From: Arctopsyche grandis | Lineage: Eukaryota > Arthropoda > Insecta > Trichoptera > Hydropsychidae | Direction of reading: 5' to 3' | Assembly (NCBI RefSeq): GCF_051622035.1 | Contig: NC_135366.1 | Location: forward strand, 9,145,001 to 9,209,000 | DNA: 64,000 bases | Shown here: positions 46,532 to 57,116 of the stretch, piece after piece | How positions within the stretch are numbered: position 1 is the stretch's first letter | How the letters are laid out: every line of letters starts with the position of its first letter | Made by a program: the position numbers and the translations under genes | Notes under the pieces: model-generated | What the model was told of the DNA's origin: nothing | Databases searched by the model: none | The model's input: only the letters and a program-made list of their open reading frames with translations

Positions 46532-46818
46532 GTCACAGTGAAATTATATTTCAAGTGAAAATATATTTTCACTGACGTTTCAGTGAAATCATATCCAGTT
46601 ACATTTTCAGGGTTGGTTTTATTCATTTAAGATTATATTGTTAGGGTTGGTAATATTTAAGGGTTGGGATAGGTTAGGTTAAGTAAGGTTTGGCTCTATT
46701 CATTTAAGATTGGGATGTTAGGGTTAAATTTATAGAGTTAAACGTTGTAAATTCATTGTTTGAAATTGCTTGAATTGGTGAAAATATATTTTCACTTGAA
46801 ATATGCTTTCACTGTAAC
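46532..46818. mobile_element. MITE family D (TTAGG-like core), copy 3
   Basis: The ends are GTCACAGTGAAATTATATTT and GCTTTCACTGTAAC. The core holds GGTTGGGATAGGTTAGG. It is colinear with the other two copies. It lies immediately left of the second 350-bp direct repeat copy. Confidence 0.8.
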
Positions 46819-46825
46819 ATATACA

Positions 46826-47172
46826 CATACCAATCATGAAATTTCTGGGCACATTTTACCTTACATGAGTATCAGGAAATCAAAGAAAATAATGTTACAA
46901 TATAAATCTTCAAAAATAGCATTTACTCAATTGTCAATGAAAATACTCTAATAAAATCCATTTAGAAAATTTCTTATACAAAAAATCTGATATCCAATTC
47001 TCAAAAACTGACACTATAAATATTTGGTGGAAACCCCGAAATTTTAATTCAATTTTATTACTAAATATTCTATATAGCCTATAGAACCTATTCGAGTAAT
47101 ACTTAAAAAGACGTATTAAAATGAAAAATCCAACAGAAAAATTGCATTTTTCAAATTTACCTCTTGTATGTG
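46826..47172. repeat. 350-bp direct repeat, right copy
   Basis: Second copy of 45543-45900 in the same orientation, 1283 bases further on. Shared blocks include ATAATGTTACAATATAAATC and CTCAATTGTCAATGAAAAT. It has no coding function. Confidence 0.85.
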
Positions 47173-47363
47173 TATACATTTTTAAGATGAATAAATAAGA
47201 AATGACAATCGTATTTATAACTAGAAAAAGTGCCACAGATGATATAATATGCAATGTGCAATTTAGTCATGTTATAGCTTTTATTCTTTTCCTTTTGATT
47301 TGTTTATCTTTTTCATTTGTTTATCTTTGTAAAAATCTGTAATTGGAATAAAATTTTTATAAC

Positions 47364-47892
47364 CACAGCCGTAGCAAGAGTGGGGGGGGGGGGGGTTATT
47401 ACTTATATCAAGATATACATACATATTACACGATCGTGTATGAATTGAAGCTAAAATTTAACACACATTTATAATATTGAATAATATAAATGTGTGTGTA
47501 AATATTTTTATATTATTGAATAAACAGGAAAACAGTACTAAAGCGCAAAACATATCAAAAAAATAACAATGACAAAATATCAAAATTAATTTGACAATTT
47601 GGTCCAAAAAAGTCATAAAAATAAAAAGAAAAATCGATTGTTCTATTCAAATTAATATTCTAGTCGTATGAATTCCTTGAATAAATATTTATTTAAAATG
47701 TACTCCATATATTTATTTTTTATGTACCTAATAACTATATATATTTATATTATAATATATACACCAACCCTAATTTTCCATGAATTCTAGAAATAAGAAA
47801 AAGCTTATATTAATTTTTGTTAATTACTTAATTTTTGCTTGGTGCACCCGTGTTTCAGCTCCCCTTCCGAAAAATTCTTGGCTATGACTGTG
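47364..47892. mobile_element. hAT-type non-autonomous element, 529 bp
   Basis: The ends are CACAGCCGTAGCAAGA and the complement of CACAGTCATAGCCAAGA. The flanks TTTATAAC (47356-47363) and TGTATAAC (47893-47900) match at 7 of 8 positions, as expected for hAT. A poly-G run of 14 lies just inside the left end, and CCCCTTCCGAAAAA lies near the right. No transposase ORF. Confidence 0.75.
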
Positions 47893-48079
47893 TGTATAAC
47901 TATAATAAAAAAATGTAATTTTAAGTGGATTTACATTAGAGGCACATTGTCTGTACATAGGTACATATATTATGTAATATACAAATGATGTCTTGAAAAC
48001 GTTACAGCTAAATTTATTAATATAAATGTATTAAACACATTTAAATGCGTATTTAAAACGCTTTAGGTACTCAAAAATG

Positions 48080-48690
48080 ATTTATAAATGAAATACAGAC
48101 GGTGACTGTCAACGTATTAAATACGCCATTTACGAATATGAACACTGCCATCGACGAGTGACACTCCTCCATTGTGCATCGATTACAATCGTTAAGTTTT
48201 TTGTGCACTAACGAGAAACGGTGACTAGGCACACACTGTGCCGCACCGAAAGGGTTAGCACCGTTCGACCTCGAGATTTGCGAGATAGATCGCGGCAAAA
48301 AAATCAATTCGACCCGTCGACCGGGGGGCCACGGGATCCCGCGGACAGCGATCATCGAAAATATACACACACGTAAATACACATATACATATGTATTTAT
48401 ATGGTGAATTTGCATACACGTGAGTCACGCGCTAAGACAATGGGGTCCCCTCGACGCGACGGGGGCCCCCTCTCTCTCCCGTTATACTCGCGTGGGCCCC
48501 GTTTAATTAAAACGATCGATCGCTAGACGCCGATCGATTCGGCTGGGTGTGCCCGGGTAATTAATTGCGGCAAAAAATCGTAAGCGTAATTAAAAAGTGA
48601 ACCATTGTACGAGTGATTGTGCAACGCATTGTAGCCGGTCGACGATGACTCTTGAAAGAAAAGGCTGTCAGAATATATGAGTTTTGAAAT
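48080..48690. other. GC-richer non-repeat island
   Basis: A GC-rich block (peak about 48240-48560) has no repeat match and no domain in its frames. It includes CGATCGATCGCTAG and several TAATTA/TAATTG motifs that could bind homeodomain proteins, although such motifs also occur by chance. It is one of the better candidates for host regulatory DNA. Confidence 0.3.
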
Positions 48691-48983
48691 AGTGTCAACA
48701 TTTAAATTCAATTCCTATTTATATACCTACATACACCAACTAGGTCGAATGATTTTTTTTATACTTGAAATGACTTCCCCTTTACACTTTGCCAGGATAT
48801 GAATCATTTTTTGTTGTACGTATATAGAATATATTATGAATACATACGAATTTGTAGGCAAGTTCCCAAGGCACTTAACAGTTCACTGTGAGGGATGAAG
48901 GTCAATTCAAAAGAAGTGATCCATTATTCGGAAATAACTGTTTTTTATTTATTTTAATTTTACTATAGTTACATGATTGTATT

Positions 48984-49305
48984 TAAATTATAATATGAAA
49001 TTCATTAAAAATAAGTGCAATAAATAAGTTTTTCACAATAATATATATATATATATATATGTTCGGTAATAAAGAAGAGGAAATAAAAAGACGTATGAAA
49101 TTAGGAAAGAGTGCATTAGAACGAATGAATGTCGTATTCAAATCTAAAGTGCCACTGTGCCTGAAGAAAAAGAAAAAGATCCACTGTGCCTGAAGAAAAA
49201 GACTGTAAATTATAATATGAAATTCATTATAAATAAGTGCAATAAATAAGTTTTTCACAATAATATACATATGTTCGGTAATAAAGAAGAGGAAATAAAG
49301 AGACG
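48984..49305 (+). mobile_element. RTE-clade LINE fragment left of the BEL insertion
   Basis: Two tandem copies of an RTE segment, 222 bp apart, start at 48984 and 49206 with TAAATTATAATATGAAATTC. The first continues into coding sequence RRMKLGKSALERMNVVFKS and VPLCLKKK, then jumps into the second copy. The second is interrupted at 49305 by the BEL element and resumes at 57351. Confidence 0.8.
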
Positions 49306-49536
49306 TGTTCCGACTTTTGTAATGACGTGTGGCAAACAGTCTTATTAACTGATTGTCGATTGGCATTATTGACGAGTTGGCATTAGTGTCGGCCCAAGCG
49401 GAAATACGCGACGGTCGACAGAGTCACCGAGTAGACGGCGTACGGACAGCTTGTGTTCCGTACGCTCCGCTGGCCCACCACGTGCAAATTTTACATTTCA
49501 ATAAACTACATCAAACCATTATCGAAGTCTTTTCCA
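49306..49536 (+). repeat. BEL/Pao 5' LTR
   Basis: 231 bp with TG...CA ends. It contains the AATAAA signal in TTTCAATAAACTAC near 49498, about 35 bases before its end. A 2-base difference in length from the 3' LTR comes from the CACCGAG/TCGAG difference in the middle. Confidence 0.92.
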
Positions 49537-49539
49537 TGA

Positions 49540-49561
49540 TGGTCACTTCGAACCGGACACC
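49540..49561 (+). promoter_or_regulatory. putative primer-binding site
   Basis: TGGTCACTTCGAACCGGA starts three bases after the 5' LTR and begins with TGG, the complement of a tRNA 3' CCA. I cannot name the tRNA from memory with confidence. Confidence 0.5.
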
Positions 49562-50059
49562 AGTAACCTAGGCCACAACACCAAACGGACAAACCAATAG
49601 GAAAAAACGTGGTCGAGAAAAAATGGATGTCAATTAAGAAATCGGTATCGTTCCTTTGTTACTATCCATACCTTTCCAATACTAATAACATGTTTGCTTC
49701 TATTTCAGCAATATATTGATTGATGTACAGAGGTACATGACCGCGTGATTGACGCAGAAAATATATAAATAAAAACATAACCTACAAAGACGCATGGGAC
49801 ACAGAGGTAATCCAAAATTATCGGAACGATCACATAAACATCGTAAAGGATATTCAAGTAAGTGAATGTATTCAATCTCAGGCAATCTGTTCAAAAGGCA
49901 ATCATGTGGGTAGGTCAGTTTTAAAATATGTTTTAAAGTATAACAATTAATTAACGCGATTGTATAAAATAATATCGCGCTACGAAGGAATGTTTCATCG
50001 GTCGCATCGAATTTCGTATTAAAAGTGTAAAATCAGATGTAGTGTAAAATTAGCAAAGC

Positions 50060-50610
50060 ACGTGGAGAATTATACTTGTAGCCCCAAAGTGGATTAAATC
50101 AAGTACATACCGGTATATTCATATCGGTAGATCTTTGTTTCTTAATGTGTGTAGAAACACCCTCCCCCCCCCCCCTTCCACGATAAATGTGGAATTATAC
50201 TTGTAGCCCCAAAGTGGCTTAAACCAAGTACATACCGGTATATTCATAGCGGTAGATCTTTGTTTCTTAATGTGTGTAGAAACACCCTCCCCCCCCCCCC
50301 TTCCACGATAAATGTGGAATTATACTTGTAGCCCCAAAGTGGCTTAAACCAAGTACATACCGGTATATTCATATCGGTAGATCTTTGTTTCTTAATGTGT
50401 GTAGAAACACCCTCCCCCCCCCCCCCCTTCCACGATAAATGTGGAATTACACTTGTAGCCCCAAAGTGGATTAAATCAAGTACATACCGGCATATTCATA
50501 CATCGGTAGATCTCTTTGTTTCATAATGTGTGATGAAACAGTGGTGATTTAAAATAAATCACAAGACTTGTAGCCCCAAAGTGGTTTAAATCAAGCACCC
50601 ACCAATTTAG
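50060..50610 (+). repeat. tandem repeats with poly-C tracts in the BEL leader
   Basis: Four full units of about 125 bp start at 50068, 50193, 50318 and 50445, and a shorter, diverged fifth begins near 50561. Each unit has ACTTGTAGCCCCAAAGTGG, ACATACCGGTATATTCATA and GTAGATCTTTGTTTCTTAAT. The first three end in a run of 11-14 C followed by TTCCACGATAAATGTGG. The units are nearly identical, so the array expanded recently. It lies wholly in the untranslated leader. Confidence 0.92.
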
Positions 50611-50790
50611 GGTTGTAATTTCTTCCAAAATATGTTGGATAGATTCTGGTGATAATAGTTAAAGTAGAATATTAAGATTCACGGTTAATCATTGAATATT
50701 ATTACCTTATCTCTACGAATAGTTCAATTGACAGCTATAGTAGAGAACAACTGTATTTATGAGACGAAATAGTGCAACTTTCTGAAACAA

Positions 50791-53700
50791 ATGTCAAGTG
50801 CTGAAAACGAGGAAATAGAAGCTTCGACTTCCAAGTCGCATAAAGGTCGAAATCCAACTAGGGACGTAGAACCTATTAGAGACAGGTCAAGCTCTAGAAT
50901 ACATCAGACTCGAAGTCAGACTCAATCGATAGAAATATTAGCGAAGGAAAATAAAGTAGAAGTTATAATGACGTCAATAGAATTAAGGTATTCAGGCGCG
51001 GTACAAAGACTAAAAGGAAAAATAGATAAATCCTCCGAATTAGATGAAGGACAGTATCAAACCATTAAAGAAGCATACGATTATGTCCGAAAACTCCATT
51101 ACGAATATTTAGATAACCTTACAGACATACCGAAAGCGGCCAAAATAGACGAAGAGTACGATGCAATTACAATAACAGTTAAAAATCTTAAAGCAGCATT
51201 AGATTGCCAATCCTTTCAAGATAGTAAACTAAAGGTAGAGCAAGCAACAATTAAATTTGCTAGAGATAAGTTACCGACGTTAACCATTCCCACATTTCAG
51301 GGAGATCCATCTGAATGGCAATCGTTTCAACAAGCTTTTAAGAATATAATAGGAAACAAAACGGAATATTCGAATGTCACGAAATTGCAATATTTGCATC
51401 AATCCTTAATCGGTCCCGCTTTGGCAGCTGTATCAGGTTTAGATATTAGCTCAGACAATTACGAAATAGCTTGGAGTATTTTAGACAAGCAATATAATTT
51501 ACCAAGACTTAATCTCAAAACTAGGATTAATTCACTTTGTGACTTAAAATTAATCACAAGAGAATCACATATCGAATTGAGAAATCTATTGAATCAGGTA
51601 ACAGTGTGTATTAAAAACATTGAATCGTTGGGTTACGCGAGAGAAATTTTAGATCCATGGGTAACATGTTTAGTTCTAAGGAAATTACCTTTTAATATAG
51701 TAAGAGACTGGGAAATATCGCTGGTTAGCAGAGAAATGCCACCATATGAAAGTTTAGAGACATTCTTGCAGAATAGATGTAATGTATTACAATCTACTGC
51801 ATCTGTAACTACGGTGAAGGAATTCCCTCATAGTCGTCAAAGAATCATGAGAACTCATGTCGCGAACAAAAACCCATCAAGTAAGGTAAACGCATGCGCA
51901 TTCTGTCGAAATAATCATTTCATAGGCAAATGTGATAAATTCAAAGCAAAATCCAGTATGGAAAGAAATGAATTCGTTAAATCTAATAACATGTGTTTTA
52001 AATGTTTAAATTCATCGCATAAGATAACAAATTGCAAGTCTAACTATAATTGCTTAAGGTGCAAACAAAACCATCACACTTTGTTGCATCAGGACGATAC
52101 ATTTAGTTCCAATAATACGGGAAGGAAGTCAATTAATGCTCATTCTACTCATTTCTCTCAAAGGGAGATAATTTTACCGACGGTACAAGTAGACATTATA
52201 ACGTCCAATGGAACGGTCGTTAAGGGTCGCACATTATTAGATTCCGGCTCACAAGTCAACTATGTTACCACATCTTTCGCTAAGAAGAATAACTTCAAGT
52301 TAGAGAAAATCTCTCAAAAAATTGTAGGTATCGCTAATCAAGAAAGTAGCATTCGTCACATCACCAAGGTGACCATAAGGTCTTCAACCACTAATTACTC
52401 AACCAAAGTGTTGTGTTTGGTATTACCAGAAATTACTGGCGAAATTCCAACTGTGAAACTGGATCAACAGTTAATTTCAATACCAGCGGGAATCAAGTTA
52501 TCAGATCCCCTTTGGAATAAACCGACGCCAATCGATTTCTTGCTCGGCGCCGAGATTTGCGTTCATGCTATGAAAGCAGGAACCATCCAGTTAGGAAAAG
52601 GTATGCCTATCTTAAAGGATACCGAATTCGGATGGACAATAGTTGGTCCATATCCCGAAGTAAATAATGCTCCAGGGAAGAGCCACATAGGCTTAAGTCA
52701 ATTAGACAGTCACATTCAAAACTTTTGGATGATCGACCAGGTTCCTATGGTAAAACATCAATCTCTTGAGGAGAAAAGATGTGAGGAACATTTCCAAGCA
52801 CACACATCACGAGATAAAAACGGTAGATTTTGTGTAGCTTTACCATATAAAAATTCCCCGGTAGTATTAGGAAGTTCATTGCACATTGCGGAGAAAAGAC
52901 ACAAAACTTTGGAAAGACGTTTTTTAGCCAATAATAATTTAAAAATGGAATACAATAAAGTTTTAGAAGAGTACATAAATTTAGGACATATGTCAGAGTG
53001 TGAACCTCCGGAGGCACATGAGGTTCATTGTTATTTACCTCATCACGTCGTGGTTAAGGAGTCTAGCCTTACCACTAAATATCGTGTAGTTTTTGATGCG
53101 TCCGCAAAGACAACGTCTAATATCTCACTAAATAATATTTTGATGGTGGGACCTAATGTCCAATCAGATTTGTTAAGTTTACTACTCAACTTTCGACTCC
53201 ATAAATACGTGATTACTGCGGATATTAAGCAGATGTACCGACAGATTCAAATAGCAGAGAAAAATAAAAATGTACAACGAATCATTTGGCGAACAGATCC
53301 CCAGAGTAAATTCAAGCATTACAAGCTTAATACAGTAACATTCGGAACTGCTTCAGCCCCATTTTTAGCTACTAGATGTCTAAATCAGTTAGCAGAGGAG
53401 AATAGAAACAAATATCCCATCGCTAGTAAAGTGATCGAACGTGATTTTTATGTTGATGATTTGCTCACGGGAACTAATACTATTGAAGCTGGTAAATTAT
53501 TAAAGGTTCAACTGGAAACCATATTATTATCAGCCGGTATGCCCTTAAGCAAATGGACATCGAACAACTCCGATATAATCACGGATGTTAAAGCTGACGA
53601 TTGTTCAGATTTTAACTTCTCTAACGAATCACACAAAACTTTAGGTTTATTTTGGAAACCGCGGGAAAACGTTTTTGTATTTAAGGTTCAAACCGAAGTC

Positions 53701-56052
53701 GAGACTGAAAATATAACAAAAAGAAACTTTTTATCAGTAATTAGTCAGATCTTCGACCCATTAGGACTATTATCTCCATTGTTAATTAATTATAAGATAT
53801 TAATGCAATCTGTCTGGCAACAAACCATTGGTTGGGATGAATTCATTCCTCAGACAATCTTCAAAAAATGGAAAGATTGTCAATTATCCAATACAGTCAT
53901 GAAACTTTATAAAATTCCTAGATTGATAATACTAAATAATGTCATTAATATACAGGCACACGGATTTTGTGACGCATCCGAGAAAGCTTATGGTGCTTGT
54001 ATTTATGTAAAATGTACTGATCAATTGGGAAATTCCAAATGTCATCTTGTGTGTTCTCGTTCGAGAGTCGCTCCGCTCAGTTTTGTAACTATTCCGCGTT
54101 TAGAGCTGTGCTCCGCTATGTTATTATCAAAGTTAATGAAGTCAACAATAGACCAATTAACAATTCATATTAATGAAAAATATTATTGGACGGATTCAAC
54201 CGTCGCATTGCATTGGATTAGAGGAGAGTCATGTAAATGGACCACCTTCGTTGCCAATCGAGTGGCCGAAATCCAATCAATATCTCAACCCATTGAGTGG
54301 TACCATGTCTCCTCTACAGACAATCCAGCAGATTTAATTTCTCGAGGGACTCAACCATCAGAATTAAATCATAATTCGTTATGGTGGGACGGCCCTAGTT
54401 GGTTGAAATTAGACGAATCACGATGGCCTCGAAGACCTCCTGAGATCACAATAGATCTTCCAGAGAGAAGGGTAGTCACTAACGCTACCCTTGTGAGGGA
54501 AAATAATTGGATAGATAAACATTCTCATCTTCCAAGACTCCTTCGAGTTTTATCATATGTTCGTCGGCCACTAAGGAATAAACAATTAAACGTTAAAGAA
54601 AATAACGAACCGTCCGCTTTAGAATTAAAAGATGCTTTAAATAATTTGATAAGGTTATCGCAAATGGAATCATTTCCATTGGAATATCGTTTGCTGAGCA
54701 AGGGACATCCAATTCCCAGTAGCAGTAAATTAGCTAAATTGTCCCCTCTATTCCACGAGAATTTAATTTGTGTTGGAAGTAGACTTCCTCTGGGAACAAC
54801 TCTATCAACGTCACCCATTATCTTGTCAAATAAGCATAAACTTACACACATGATTGTCCGAGATGCGCACTTGAAATATATTCACTTGGGTACTCAAGCC
54901 TTACTGTCGTTATTGCGGCAGACCTATTGGCCATTGGCCGGACATAATACTGTCAAAGGAGTGGTGCGTTCATGTGTCATTTGTTTCAGAAATAAACCAC
55001 TGTCACACAATAGATTAATGGGATTACTCCCGCTTGAACGTACCACTGCGAATTTTCCTTTCAGTCATGTGGGGATAGATTTCGCAGGACCTTTTCCTGT
55101 GAAGAGTGGTTGCAATAAGAATTCTAAGATAATTAAGGGTTACGTTTGTGTCTTTGTGTGTTTTTCCAGTAAGGCAGTTCACTTGGAACTTGTCGGAGAC
55201 TTAACGAGTTCAAATTTCTTAAATTGTTTAAGAAGATTCGTAGCCAGACGTGGCAGGCCCAATACGATATATTCCGACAATGCTACTAATTTTGTCGGTG
55301 CAAGTCGTGAACTCGTTAATTTAGTAAAATTAATTTACGAACGTCCTCATGAGGAGAAGCTACTACGGTATGTAGCCTCCGAAGGGATTCGTTGGAAGTT
55401 TAACCCGCCAAGGGCGCCTCACATGGGAGGGCTGTGGGAAGCAGCGGTTAAATCCATGAAGATTCATTTAAACAAGGTGTTAAAGGCCACCACCTTAAAT
55501 TTCGAATCATTTTGTACGGTATTGACTCAAATAGAAGCTTGCATGAATTCCCGTCCTCTTAGTCCCTTGTCTTCGGATCCACTAGACCTTTTACCCCTCA
55601 CACCTGGACATTTCTTAATTGGCAGATCCTTACTCGCTCTTCCAATGGAGGTTAAATATAACACTAATGTCCATGCCAATCTGCTTCAGATACAATTGAC
55701 CACAGCAGCATTTTGGAAACGTTGGTCGGCGGAATATTTACATTCTTTGCAGTTACGACACAAATGGAAGAAGGACTCGAGCAACAATCTGAGTGTGGGT
55801 CAAATGGTCCTGTTAAAGGAGGAACACATGCTGCCAACCCGATGGGTCTTGGGTCGAGTCACTAAATTGTATCCCGGACCAGATGGCAGAGTTCGAGTCG
55901 TCGACGTCTTTACTGCCAGCGGAGAGTTTCGTCGGTCCAGTCATCTAGTGGCGCCATTGCCGATTCTACCACAAGGACCACTTGACAGGAAGGAAGATCA
56001 GCAAGAGGGAGGAGAAACAGCAGCTTCAATTCCGTCAACTTCGGTAGCTTAG
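50791..56052 (+). CDS. gag-pol: BEL/Pao gag-pol polyprotein
   Basis: A single 1753-residue frame encodes the capsid and enzymes of a BEL/Pao retrotransposon. In order: a gag region typical of the family (IPTFQGDPSEWQSF near 166), then Cys/His zinc knuckles (CAFCRNNHFIGKC near 368, CFKCLNSSHKITNC near 401). An A17-type aspartic protease follows (LLDSGSQVNYVT near 481). The reverse transcriptase has the YVDD box at 887-890. RNase H is next (GFCDASEKAYGA near 1055, WTDSTVALHWI near 1133). The integrase has an HHCC zinc site (HLKYIHLG ... CVICF, from about 1360) and D, D, E residues in GIDFAGPFP, YSDNATNF and GGLWEAAVKSMK. A C-terminal domain common in this family (WSAEYLHSLQ to RRSSHLV) lies near 1645-1720. 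The ATG at 50791 is the first in frame. No stop, frameshift or missing catalytic residue is seen, so it may be active. Confidence 0.95.
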   Translation: MSSAENEEIEASTSKSHKGRNPTRDVEPIRDRSSSRIHQTRSQTQSIEILAKENKVEVIMTSIELRYSGAVQRLKGKIDKSSELDEGQYQTIKEAYDYVRKLHYEYLDNLTDIPKAAKIDEEYDAITITVKNLKAALDCQSFQDSKLKVEQATIKFARDKLPTLTIPTFQGDPSEWQSFQQAFKNIIGNKTEYSNVTKLQYLHQSLIGPALAAVSGLDISSDNYEIAWSILDKQYNLPRLNLKTRINSLCDLKLITRESHIELRNLLNQVTVCIKNIESLGYAREILDPWVTCLVLRKLPFNIVRDWEISLVSREMPPYESLETFLQNRCNVLQSTASVTTVKEFPHSRQRIMRTHVANKNPSSKVNACAFCRNNHFIGKCDKFKAKSSMERNEFVKSNNMCFKCLNSSHKITNCKSNYNCLRCKQNHHTLLHQDDTFSSNNTGRKSINAHSTHFSQREIILPTVQVDIITSNGTVVKGRTLLDSGSQVNYVTTSFAKKNNFKLEKISQKIVGIANQESSIRHITKVTIRSSTTNYSTKVLCLVLPEITGEIPTVKLDQQLISIPAGIKLSDPLWNKPTPIDFLLGAEICVHAMKAGTIQLGKGMPILKDTEFGWTIVGPYPEVNNAPGKSHIGLSQLDSHIQNFWMIDQVPMVKHQSLEEKRCEEHFQAHTSRDKNGRFCVALPYKNSPVVLGSSLHIAEKRHKTLERRFLANNNLKMEYNKVLEEYINLGHMSECEPPEAHEVHCYLPHHVVVKESSLTTKYRVVFDASAKTTSNISLNNILMVGPNVQSDLLSLLLNFRLHKYVITADIKQMYRQIQIAEKNKNVQRIIWRTDPQSKFKHYKLNTVTFGTASAPFLATRCLNQLAEENRNKYPIASKVIERDFYVDDLLTGTNTIEAGKLLKVQLETILLSAGMPLSKWTSNNSDIITDVKADDCSDFNFSNESHKTLGLFWKPRENVFVFKVQTEVETENITKRNFLSVISQIFDPLGLLSPLLINYKILMQSVWQQTIGWDEFIPQTIFKKWKDCQLSNTVMKLYKIPRLIILNNVINIQAHGFCDASEKAYGACIYVKCTDQLGNSKCHLVCSRSRVAPLSFVTIPRLELCSAMLLSKLMKSTIDQLTIHINEKYYWTDSTVALHWIRGESCKWTTFVANRVAEIQSISQPIEWYHVSSTDNPADLISRGTQPSELNHNSLWWDGPSWLKLDESRWPRRPPEITIDLPERRVVTNATLVRENNWIDKHSHLPRLLRVLSYVRRPLRNKQLNVKENNEPSALELKDALNNLIRLSQMESFPLEYRLLSKGHPIPSSSKLAKLSPLFHENLICVGSRLPLGTTLSTSPIILSNKHKLTHMIVRDAHLKYIHLGTQALLSLLRQTYWPLAGHNTVKGVVRSCVICFRNKPLSHNRLMGLLPLERTTANFPFSHVGIDFAGPFPVKSGCNKNSKIIKGYVCVFVCFSSKAVHLELVGDLTSSNFLNCLRRFVARRGRPNTIYSDNATNFVGASRELVNLVKLIYERPHEEKLLRYVASEGIRWKFNPPRAPHMGGLWEAAVKSMKIHLNKVLKATTLNFESFCTVLTQIEACMNSRPLSPLSSDPLDLLPLTPGHFLIGRSLLALPMEVKYNTNVHANLLQIQLTTAAFWKRWSAEYLHSLQLRHKWKKDSSNNLSVGQMVLLKEEHMLPTRWVLGRVTKLYPGPDGRVRVVDVFTASGEFRRSSHLVAPLPILPQGPLDRKEDQQEGGETAASIPSTSVA

Positions 56053-57116
56053 TTTAACCCGAAGACACTACCCCCAACTCATATTACTTATTAGATGTAA
56101 TCATGAGTTTAAATCATTCAATGTTAATAGTAGTACTCCGTAATTCACTTTAATTGTGTTGTGTGTATAATTTAAGCTATTTTCATTTTAACATTCGGCA
56201 GTATATATCTCCGAATTTAATCTAATCATTTTGTCTTTATAATATAAGACTTGTCTCATGTCATCACTCGGAAGGATTATATCCGAGTTTAAAATAAAAA
56301 TTTAAATTTAAAAATTTAAAATAAACTGTTCAAATTTGACAGTTAAAATTAGATTCATGATTTGTTAATGTTAGTCTCCAAGCCACACTTAATGGAGCAT
56401 CTTAAATTATTTCATGTCTACTTAATTATAAATTGCCGGGAGTCATCCGCAGGTCTTATGTTTCTTGTTATGAAAACATAAGTTAACTCTTACTGTTTAT
56501 AGTATTTATGTGAATCATAGAATAAGTAAATATTATAATACTGAACATTTCAATGTTTAACGTAGAGACATCTATAATCATAGTTCACTTTCATTTCCTG
56601 CTTGTAGGAATGAATGAATGAATTTCCAATTTACTTTTAATTTAGCAATGTTTGTGTTACTTATTGATGAAATCAAGTTAACTTAGGAGCATTACACTCA
56701 CTAATCAAGTTAAGTTGATCGGTAATAGCAGATCTGTATTGACTACTGTAATAGTGTCAACATTGTATTGTCTAAGTTAACATCAAGATGAGGAATGCTT
56801 AAGTTTTAAACCATATACAGTCCACTCTCTCTTCTTTAAAGTAAACTTATCTTGTAATGCTTATTCACAGCTTCAAAGGAGATTTCAAAAATTTTAATGT
56901 AAATAGAAACAACATTCACCAGAGGTATATCTATAAGTTGAAATATTACTGAACCAATAAATTGATTTTATCCTCACACTGGATGAGGCAAAGGTTTCAT
57001 TATTCACCCTCTATTTAATTATTTGAAGAGCTATGATTTATTGTAAACGACTCGTCAGTAATGCTGTAACTCTGTAGAATAACTGTATTGTTCAACAGTT
57101 TTCCTATGTGGGACTA
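56053..57116 (+). other. BEL/Pao 3' untranslated region
   Basis: About 1.06 kb between the gag-pol stop and the 3' LTR, with no ORF of note and no env gene. A weak purine-rich stretch (GTGGGA) lies just before the LTR. It may be the polypurine tract, but the match is poor. Confidence 0.6.

Noticed and set aside
48983..49366. 127-codon minus-strand frame
   Set aside because: It runs antisense through the duplicated RTE fragment and into the BEL LTR; no domain.
50060..50610. Possible CRISPR array
   Set aside because: Units of about 125 bp are repeated whole, with no short repeat/unique spacer pattern, in an insect retrotransposon leader.
52745..53017. Minus-strand frames inside the BEL polyprotein
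   Set aside because: They are shadows of the 1753-codon gag-pol frame.
56053..57116. Possible env gene downstream of gag-pol
   Set aside because: No frame of useful length, signal peptide or membrane segment is present.
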